Below are positions 57,929 through 64,000 of a stretch of DNA of 64,000 bases, in pieces (position 1 is the stretch's first letter; each line of letters starts with the position of its first letter). This stretch comes from Bacteroidota bacterium. GTDB lineage: Bacteria > Bacteroidota > Bacteroidia > Chitinophagales > Chitinophagaceae. Both the position numbers and the translations under genes were made by a program. Where the stretch lies: assembly GCA_005882315.1 (NCBI GenBank), contig VBAR01000001.1:2119736-2183735 (forward strand), in the 5' to 3' direction. Below the pieces are notes generated by a model that did no database searches, was not told where the DNA came from, and was given only the letters and a program-made list of their open reading frames with translations.

Positions 57929-58171
57929 AATGTCTAGAGTTGATGTCAAACCTATTGAAACTTAGTGGAAGTTGGAATGCCTTGGGATGACACGGCAAAT
58001 TGTAAATCTTTTTTAAGTGACCTGATTATAAAAGTAAAATCAGTAACCGGAAATAAAGGCCTGGGAGTTTTATACTGGGAACCTCAATGCTATGGTGGCT
58101 GGAAAGGATATACATTAGGGGCATTTGATAATTCGGGAAAGCCGACAGTTGCGATGGAAGCATTCCAGTAA
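57929..58171 (+). pseudogene. GH53 endo-beta-1,4-galactanase C-terminal remnant
   Basis: An 80-codon open frame whose translation matches the last third of GH53 arabinogalactan endo-galactanases: VEVGMPWDD (with the catalytic nucleophile glutamate), then GLGVLYWEPQCYGGWKGYTLGAFDNSGK and the end. The N-terminal ~250 residues are missing, as is the acid/base site, so it cannot be active. The GH53 domain of the downstream GH2 fusion is a different type, so this is a separate, decayed gene. The rest of the 449-bp gap holds nothing I can name. Confidence 0.7.
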
Positions 58172-58307
58172 CGGAGCAATAAACCCAACAGCGAAAAAGA
58201 GAGTAGACGGGCTGATCAATACTTAATTAGCTTCCTCTGTTTTTACAGGGGAAAAATTTTTTAGCAATTGTTTGTTTGGTAAAAATAAAACAACATTATA
58301 TAAGCAC

Positions 58308-61300
58308 ATGCAGAAAATAAAACAACTATTCCTCAACGTTATTTGCTTTTTATTAGTCGGGTTAATATCATCAGCGCAATCTCCCCGTCAAAGAATTAAC
58401 ATGGATAATGACTGGAAATTCGCACTCGGTCATGCTGCAAATCCTGAAAAAGATTTTAATTATAGCATACGGACTATTTTTTCAAAAGCTGGCGGAGCTC
58501 CGGGTACTGCAATAGAGCCAAGATATAAAGACAGTGCATGGCGTATAGTCTCACTTCCGCATGATTGGGCAGTCGAATTGCCATTTGTAAACGTAGATAA
58601 TTCTGATGTTGAGAGTCATGGCTACAAACCTGTTGGTGGCTTGTTTCCGGCAACAAGTATCGGTTGGTATCGCAAACATTTTACTGTTGCACAATCAGAT
58701 TCTGGTCAGCGTTTTCAAATTCAGTTTGATGGAATTTTCCGGGATGCTAATATATGGATCAACGGATTTTATTTGGGCAATAATAAAAGTGGGTATGTAG
58801 GAGAAAGTTATGATGTAACAGATTTTATTAATTATAACCGTGACAATGTTATTTGCGTAAGGGTAGATGCGACTCAATACGAAGGATGGTTTTACGAAGG
58901 TGCAGGAATTTACAGGCATGTATGGTTGAATAAATATTCCAATACTCATATTGCAACTGACGGAGTTTTTGCTTATTCTTCTATTGCAAATAATAAAGCA
59001 ACGCTAACTGTAGAAACAACTGTTGCTAATGAAGGAAGTTCTGGCGCCAACTATTCCATCAGCACTTATTTAACTGATAAGGGAGGTAAAATAGTTGGCA
59101 ATGCAAAAGAGCAACCAGTAATTATAAATACACTTGAAGAAAAAACCGCTAAGCAAACCATAACAGTTGTAAATCTCGAGTTATGGAGTCTTGAAAATCC
59201 TTACCTGTACCGGGTTGTTGTTGAACTTAAAGAAAACGGAAAAGTTATTGATTCAAAAAAAATGCGTTTTGGTTTTCGTACTGTAGAAATAAAACCAAAT
59301 GGTATTTTCTTAAACGGTAAGTATATAAAAATATTTGGTACTAATAATCATCACGACCATGCTGGTGTTGGGTCTGCACAGCCCGATTATCTTCACTATT
59401 ACAGGATTGGTTTATTAAAAGATTTAGGAACCAACGCATACCGGACAAGTCATAATGCACCAACACCTGAATTACTGGATGCATGTGATAGTTTAGGTAT
59501 GCTGGTAATGGATGAACAACGGTTACTCAATAGTGGCCCGGAATATATGAGCCAGTTTGAACGCCTGGTAAAAAGAGACAGGAGTCATCCATCTGTTTTT
59601 ATATGGAGTATTGGTAATGAAGAAGGCTGGATCCATACACAAACCAGTGGTAAAAGAATTGCTCAGACATTTATTGCCAAACTAAAACAACTTGATCCAA
59701 CAAGAACTTGCACCTACGCCGCTGATGTAGCAAATGTATTTCGTGGTGTGAATGAAGTAATACCGGTTCGCAGTTTTAACTATCGCCAATTTGCAGTGGA
59801 AGATTATCATAAGGAACATCCGGATCAGCCGATACTAGGTACCGAAATGGGAAGTACCGTTACTACCCGTGGTATTTGGCAAAAAGATTCTATCCGTGGC
59901 TATTTACCCGACCAGGATTTAACAGCGCCATGGTGGGCAAGTACAGCAGAAACATGGTGGAAGCTTGCAGCACCCAATGATTATTGGTTGGGTGGTTTTG
60001 TTTGGACAGGCTTTGATTATCGCGGTGAGCCTACTCCTTACAAATGGCCCAATATCAATTCCCATTTTGGTATTATGGATATGTGCGGTTTTCCAAAGAA
60101 TATTTATTACTACTATCAAAGCTGGTGGACGGATAAAGATGTACTGCATATTTCACCACATTGGAATCATCGCAATGAATGGGGACAGCCTGCAAAAGAA
60201 ATTGATGTATGGGTAAACAGTAATGCAGATAACGTGGAGTTGTTTTTAAATGGAAAAAGTCTTGGCAAAAAAGATATGCCACGTAACAGTCATTTACGAT
60301 GGAATGTAAAATTTGAACCGGGTAAATTGGAAGCTGTTGCATACAAAAAAGGAAAAAAGCTTACTTCGAAAATTGAAACGACAGGAGCCCCTGCTGAAGT
60401 GCAATTAACACCTCACAAAACAGTGATGCTGGCTGATGGAAAAGATGCATCAGTGATGAATATAAGTATCATTGACCGTGAAGGAAGAGAAGTACCCGAT
60501 GCAAATAATATGGTTCGGTTTACTATCAGCGGTCCGGGCAAAATTATTGGAGTAGGTAACGGTGATCCCAGCAGTCATGAACCGGATAAATGTGTGGATG
60601 GTGCATGGCAGCGAAGTGCCTTTAATGGTAAATGCCAGGTAATTGTTCAGGGCACAGGTGAACCGGGTATCATAAAGTTTGAAGCATCTTCATCCGGCTT
60701 GTTCAGCGGTTCAACTGATATTATTACTGTATCATATGAAAATGCAAACACGATTACTACTGATGAAAAATATCAGCTCAAAGGTGAAGCAGCTAAACCA
60801 AGGCCTGTTGACAAAATGATGGGTGCTGATATTTCTTTTCTTCCTCAGCTTGAGGATAGAGGAATTAAATTTTCTGATAAGGGAGTTGAAAAAGATGCCA
60901 TACAAATTTTAAAAGAGCATGGATTTAATTATATACGTCTACGCATATTTAATGATCCGGCAAGTGATAGCGGTTATTCTCCTAAAAAAGGTTTTTGTGA
61001 TTTAGAGCATACCAAACAAATGGCAAAAAGGGTTAAAGCAGCCGGGTTGAAGCTCTTGTTGGATTTTCATTACAGCGATACATGGGCCGATCCCGGAAAG
61101 CAATATAAACCTGCAGCATGGAAAAATTTATCCTTCACGGATTTGAAAAAAGCATTGTATGATTATACTAAAAAAGTAATGGAGGAATTAAAAGCACAGG
61201 GCACAACACCCGATATGGTGCAGATAGGAAACGAAATTAATCATGGTCTTGTATGGCCCGATGGAAATGCGAGGAATATTGATGCCACTGCACAGCTCAT

Positions 61301-61724
61301 TAGTGCAGGAACAGCTGCCGTAAAAGCAGTAGATCCCAATGTCGCTATGATGCTGCATATAGCATTGGGTGGACAAAATCATGAATCGGTTTTCTTTATC
61401 GATAATATGATTGCCAGGGGCGTACATTTTGATGTGATTGGTGAATCCTATTATCCGAAATGGCATGGTACACTCAGTGACCTGGAAAGTAATCTCAAGG
61501 ATTTGGTTCGCCGTTATAATAAAGATGTGATTGTCGTTGAATATTCGGCATTGAAAGAAGAAGTGAACAAAATTGCTTTTGAATTACCTGATGGTAAGGG
61601 TAAGGGCACTTGCATTTGGGAGCCGCTAAACACATGGGAAAAAATCTTTGACAATGATGGTAAATCGAATAACCTTTTATTACTGTATGATGAACTGTCG
61701 AAGAGGTTTATGATGAATAAATAA
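58308..61724 (+). CDS. Multidomain glycoside hydrolase: GH2 beta-galactosidase fused to GH53 galactanase
   Basis: A 1138-residue exported enzyme (signal MQKIKQLFLNVICFLLVGLISSAQ). GH2 domains in order: sugar-binding sandwich (~25-210), immunoglobulin-like (~210-330), TIM barrel with acid/base E438 in SIGNEEG and nucleophile E513 in LGTEMGST, then two beta domains to ~830. Residues ~850-1138 are a GH53 barrel with acid/base E976 in QIGNEINHG and nucleophile E1078 in VVEYSAL. GH53 cuts beta-1,4-galactan and GH2 removes galactose, so the enzyme could degrade arabinogalactan side chains in one chain. It precedes an arabinose regulator and ribulokinase. The TTG at 58272 is rejected as start. Confidence 0.9.
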   Translation: MQKIKQLFLNVICFLLVGLISSAQSPRQRINMDNDWKFALGHAANPEKDFNYSIRTIFSKAGGAPGTAIEPRYKDSAWRIVSLPHDWAVELPFVNVDNSDVESHGYKPVGGLFPATSIGWYRKHFTVAQSDSGQRFQIQFDGIFRDANIWINGFYLGNNKSGYVGESYDVTDFINYNRDNVICVRVDATQYEGWFYEGAGIYRHVWLNKYSNTHIATDGVFAYSSIANNKATLTVETTVANEGSSGANYSISTYLTDKGGKIVGNAKEQPVIINTLEEKTAKQTITVVNLELWSLENPYLYRVVVELKENGKVIDSKKMRFGFRTVEIKPNGIFLNGKYIKIFGTNNHHDHAGVGSAQPDYLHYYRIGLLKDLGTNAYRTSHNAPTPELLDACDSLGMLVMDEQRLLNSGPEYMSQFERLVKRDRSHPSVFIWSIGNEEGWIHTQTSGKRIAQTFIAKLKQLDPTRTCTYAADVANVFRGVNEVIPVRSFNYRQFAVEDYHKEHPDQPILGTEMGSTVTTRGIWQKDSIRGYLPDQDLTAPWWASTAETWWKLAAPNDYWLGGFVWTGFDYRGEPTPYKWPNINSHFGIMDMCGFPKNIYYYYQSWWTDKDVLHISPHWNHRNEWGQPAKEIDVWVNSNADNVELFLNGKSLGKKDMPRNSHLRWNVKFEPGKLEAVAYKKGKKLTSKIETTGAPAEVQLTPHKTVMLADGKDASVMNISIIDREGREVPDANNMVRFTISGPGKIIGVGNGDPSSHEPDKCVDGAWQRSAFNGKCQVIVQGTGEPGIIKFEASSSGLFSGSTDIITVSYENANTITTDEKYQLKGEAAKPRPVDKMMGADISFLPQLEDRGIKFSDKGVEKDAIQILKEHGFNYIRLRIFNDPASDSGYSPKKGFCDLEHTKQMAKRVKAAGLKLLLDFHYSDTWADPGKQYKPAAWKNLSFTDLKKALYDYTKKVMEELKAQGTTPDMVQIGNEINHGLVWPDGNARNIDATAQLISAGTAAVKAVDPNVAMMLHIALGGQNHESVFFIDNMIARGVHFDVIGESYYPKWHGTLSDLESNLKDLVRRYNKDVIVVEYSALKEEVNKIAFELPDGKGKGTCIWEPLNTWEKIFDNDGKSNNLLLLYDELSKRFMMNK

Positions 61725-61731
61725 AGTATTC

Positions 61732-61761
61732 TTGGCGGTAAAAACTATCTCCTTATTTTTG
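61732..61761 (+). promoter_or_regulatory. araR promoter, likely leaderless
   Basis: TTG (61732-61734) and TATTTTTG (61754-61761) are separated by 19 bp, the best fit in the window to the Bacteroidota sigma-A consensus. The predicted start is within a base or two of the ATG at 61766, so the mRNA would lack a leader. Confidence 0.65.
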
Positions 61762-61765
61762 ATCA

Positions 61766-62479
61766 ATGCCGCAAAGCCGTTACAATCAAACCCCGATACT
61801 AGTTGCTGTGGATTGTGTCATTTTCGGTTTTGACGGAACTGAATTAAAACTTTTACTCATCCATCGCGGCTTTGAACCTGAGAAAGATAAGTGGAGCCTG
61901 ATGGGCGGATTTGTAAATGAAGATGAAAGTCTCGATAATGCGGCTGTACGGGTTTTAAAACAACTTACCGGGTTGGAGAGTGTTTACATGGAGCAGTTGC
62001 ATGCTTTCGGTGATTTGAAAAGAGATCCGTTCGATCGTACTGTATCGGTTACTTATTTTGCACTTATCGATATTCATAAATATGAAAAGCAGATCAGTAA
62101 TGATTACAAGCCAGAATGGTTCTCATTAAATAAATTACCAAAACTGATCTTTGATCACCGGAAAATGGCCGATGAAGCATTAGGACGATTGCAATACAAG
62201 GCTGCTTTACATCCAATATTATTTGAATTACTGCCGGATAAATTTACCTTTCCTCAATTACTGAGTTTGTATAAAGCCATTTACCAAAAAGAATTTGACA
62301 AACGGAATTTTATGCGCAAGCTGGTCTCAGCAGGGTTAGTGATAAAGCAAAAAGAGAAGGAGAGGCTATCATCTAAAAAAGGAGCATTTTATTATAAACT
62401 GGATAAAAGAAAATATTATTCTAACCTTCAGACATTTATGAGTTTTCTTCCGACGAAAGATATATTCAGGAAAAACTAA
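61766..62479 (+). CDS. araR: AraR-like Nudix-type transcription regulator
   Basis: A 237-residue protein with a Nudix domain (residues ~8-140: AVDCVIFGFDGTELKLLLIHR, GGFVNEDESLDNAA) and a C-terminal winged-helix domain (FTFPQLLSLYKAIYQKEFDKRNFMRKLVSAG). The Nudix box is degenerate: the REUxEE core reads RVLKQL, so catalysis is lost, as in NrtR-family regulators. In Bacteroides, AraR of this type controls L-arabinose genes. The next gene is a ribulokinase, which supports the same role here. Confidence 0.85.
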   Translation: MPQSRYNQTPILVAVDCVIFGFDGTELKLLLIHRGFEPEKDKWSLMGGFVNEDESLDNAAVRVLKQLTGLESVYMEQLHAFGDLKRDPFDRTVSVTYFALIDIHKYEKQISNDYKPEWFSLNKLPKLIFDHRKMADEALGRLQYKAALHPILFELLPDKFTFPQLLSLYKAIYQKEFDKRNFMRKLVSAGLVIKQKEKERLSSKKGAFYYKLDKRKYYSNLQTFMSFLPTKDIFRKN

Positions 62480-62545
62480 GGTGGGAATACTGTGCTGCCC
62501 TGTCGGCTGTGAATTCAAAAATATTTTTTTCTCCAGTCAATTTTA

Positions 62546-62564
62546 AAGTGTTATTTTGACACTT
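62546..62564 (+). promoter_or_regulatory. Candidate AraR operator overlapping the araB -7 element
   Basis: AAGTGT-TATTTTG-ACACTT is a perfect 6-7-6 inverted repeat ending 3 bp before the araB ATG at 62568. Its spacer TATTTTG is itself a -7-like element, so a bound regulator would block the promoter. Assignment to AraR rests on position. Confidence 0.55.
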
Positions 62565-62567
62565 ATT

Positions 62568-64000
62568 ATGAAAGATTGCTATGTCATCGGAACCGATTAC
62601 GGAACAGATTCCGTTCGCTCAGTATTGGTAAATGCTGCCAATGGTACTGAAATTGCCTCTTCCATTTTTTATTATCCCCGTTGGAAACAAGGTATGTATT
62701 GCAACGCTTCCGCAAATCTTTTTCGTCAGCACCCGTTGGATTATATCGAAGGGCTGGAAGCAACAATAAAAGATTGTCTTCAAAAAGCAGGTAGCGATAT
62801 TGTAAGGGATGTAAAAGCGATTTCAATCGATACTACAGGTTCTACACCAGTTGCTGTTGACAAAACAGGAACGCCACTGGCATTATTACCACAGTTTGCA
62901 GAAAATCCAAATGCTATGTTTGTGCTGTGGAAGGATCACACATCCACCAAAGAAGCAGCCGAGATAAATGAACATGGAACAAAATTTCCTGCGGATTACC
63001 TGCAATATGTTGGCGGTATTTATTCTTCTGAATGGTTTTGGGCAAAGTTGCTGCATATATTAAGAGAAGATGAAGCCATAAGAAACAGCATTGCATCTTT
63101 TGCGGAGCATTGCGACTGGATACCTTTTTTATTAACCGGAGGTAACGATGCTAAACAAATGAAAAGAGGTGTGTGCAGTGCAGGTCATAAAGCTTTATGG
63201 GCGGAAGCATTCAATGGATTTCCTCCCAATGATTTTTTTGCATCACTCGATCCATTACTCGATGGATTTACTTCAAAACTTTTTACAGAAACATATACCG
63301 CTGATAAAGCTGCAGGTAATTTATGCAGTGAATGGGCGGCAAAGCTGGGCTTATCAACTGATGTTGTAATTGGTATTGGTGCATTCGATGCACATATGGG
63401 TGCAGTTGGTGGACAGATAGAACCCTATTACTTAAGTAAAGTGATGGGCACATCTACTTGTGATATGCTGGTGGCGCCTGCTGATGATATACATGGAAAA
63501 ACGATCAAAGGAATTTGCGGACAGGTAGATGGTTCTGTTATTCCAGGTATGATTGGTCTTGAAGCAGGTCAGTCAGCATTTGGTGATGTGTATGCATGGT
63601 TTAAAAATTTATTGAGCTGGCCGCTAAATCAAATAACAGACGAGGAGTTAAAAAAACAACTCAGCGATAATATTATCGATAGCCTTTCTGAAGAAGCTGC
63701 CAAACTCCCATTGAATGACAGCGATGAAATTGCTGTAGATTGGTTTAATGGCAGAAGAACACCCGATGCCAACCAGTTACTAAAAGGAGCAATTGCTAAC
63801 CTGAATCTTGGCAGCGATGCGCCACGAATCTTTAAAGCATTAGTGGAAGGAACTTGTTTTGGCGCCAAAGCAATCGTTGACAGATTTATTGATGAAGGCA
63901 TTCCGGTCAAAGGTTTAATTGGTTTGGGTGGTGTTGCAAAAAAATCACCTTATATTATGCAAACAATGGCTGATATAATGAATATGCCTATCAGGGTTCA
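62568..64000 (+). CDS. araB: Ribulokinase, N-terminal 477 residues (3' end outside window)
   Basis: The frame runs off the window end. An FGGY-type sugar kinase: the N-terminal phosphate loop is VIGTDYGTDSVRSVL, the next ATP/sugar motif is AISIDTTGSTPVAVD and a glycine-rich KVMGTSTCDMLVAP with GLEAGQSAFGDVYAWF lies in the second domain, typical of ribulokinases. It phosphorylates L-ribulose in the arabinose pathway. Its start is 88 bp after araR and overlaps the operator-like palindrome region by position only. Confidence 0.93.
   Translation, partial: MKDCYVIGTDYGTDSVRSVLVNAANGTEIASSIFYYPRWKQGMYCNASANLFRQHPLDYIEGLEATIKDCLQKAGSDIVRDVKAISIDTTGSTPVAVDKTGTPLALLPQFAENPNAMFVLWKDHTSTKEAAEINEHGTKFPADYLQYVGGIYSSEWFWAKLLHILREDEAIRNSIASFAEHCDWIPFLLTGGNDAKQMKRGVCSAGHKALWAEAFNGFPPNDFFASLDPLLDGFTSKLFTETYTADKAAGNLCSEWAAKLGLSTDVVIGIGAFDAHMGAVGGQIEPYYLSKVMGTSTCDMLVAPADDIHGKTIKGICGQVDGSVIPGMIGLEAGQSAFGDVYAWFKNLLSWPLNQITDEELKKQLSDNIIDSLSEEAAKLPLNDSDEIAVDWFNGRRTPDANQLLKGAIANLNLGSDAPRIFKALVEGTCFGAKAIVDRFIDEGIPVKGLIGLGGVAKKSPYIMQTMADIMNMPIRV

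Noticed and set aside
27140-57959. GATGTCAA[G/A]CCTATTGAAA occurs at 27140-27158 and 57941-57959
   Set aside because: An 18-of-19 match between two places in 64 kb is close to chance expectation, and the second copy is inside the GH53 remnant reading frame.
1-64000. tRNA, rRNA, CRISPR, insertion sequences, prophage
   Set aside because: No cloverleaf-like segments, rRNA sequence, spaced direct repeats, transposase or integrase genes were recognised by reading.

Overview
The window reads as a chromosomal segment of a Bacteroidota bacterium, probably order Chitinophagales (Chitinophagaceae-like). The signs are moderate-to-low G+C, promoters of the Bacteroidota type (TAnnTTTG at -7), weak Shine-Dalgarno sequences, a NuoG without the molybdopterin domain, a fused CcoNO, TonB proteins of the HRNKDYGAYQLRK type, and a Nudix-type arabinose regulator. 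No rRNA, tRNA, CRISPR array or transposase was seen. The family-level placement is inference.

Layout. 1-3600: end of a TonB-like gene, a small membrane protein, a PstS-like lipoprotein and a TPR protein. 3753-19929: all 14 complex I genes, nuoA-N in order, interrupted by four non-Nuo genes and by a dispersed palindromic repeat that sits directly in front of nuoD, nuoK, nuoL and nuoM. 19994-27699: an FtsX-type permease, an ExbB-ExbD-ExbD-TonB-TonB cluster, mnmE and an unknown exported protein. 27744-35293 (minus strand): a response regulator fused to a Crp/Fnr DNA-binding module, its PAS histidine kinase, a flavodoxin, an OsmC protein, and a respiratory module of monoheme cytochrome c, membrane-anchored beta protein, NrfD, Tat-type four-cluster ferredoxin and a small Tat-like protein. 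35885-38703: two exported proteins with CX4CH motifs and a beta-barrel. 38792-48901: a nitrous oxide reduction locus with an Rrf2 regulator, two Ric (YtfE-type) repair proteins, cytochrome c, NosZ (clade II/Sec type), a FAS1 lipoprotein, a membrane-NosL fusion, NosDFY and a cysteine-tagged barrel. 49009-57858: a probable small RNA gene, then cbb3 oxidase biogenesis and structural genes (ccoI, S, NO, Q, P, G, H and a TauE/SafE protein). 57929-64000: a GH53 remnant, a GH2-GH53 fusion, an AraR-like Nudix regulator and the start of ribulokinase, together an arabinogalactan/arabinose locus.

Main result. Reading the intergenic DNA shows a coherent Crp/Fnr-type regulon. Boxes of the form TGA-N6-TCA lie with their centre exactly 29.5 bp upstream of the first T of a TAnnTTTG-like element in front of nos, rrf2, ric, osmC, ccoI, ccoS-NOQP and the putative small RNA (30.5 bp for the CX4CH operon). 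At most of these promoters a second box lies exactly 22 bp further upstream. The kinase and the receiver-Crp/Fnr fusion encoded in the window look like a shortened FixL-FixJ-FixK pathway and are natural candidates to control these promoters. The approximately 100-nt RNA between the nos and cco loci has its own tandem-box promoter, two stem-loops and an intrinsic terminator, so it may be a functional analogue of the FNR-induced sRNA FnrS. Together the window describes low-oxygen respiration: complex I and a quinol-oxidising NrfD module feeding cytochromes c, a high-affinity oxidase and N2O reductase, with repair proteins for nitrosative damage.
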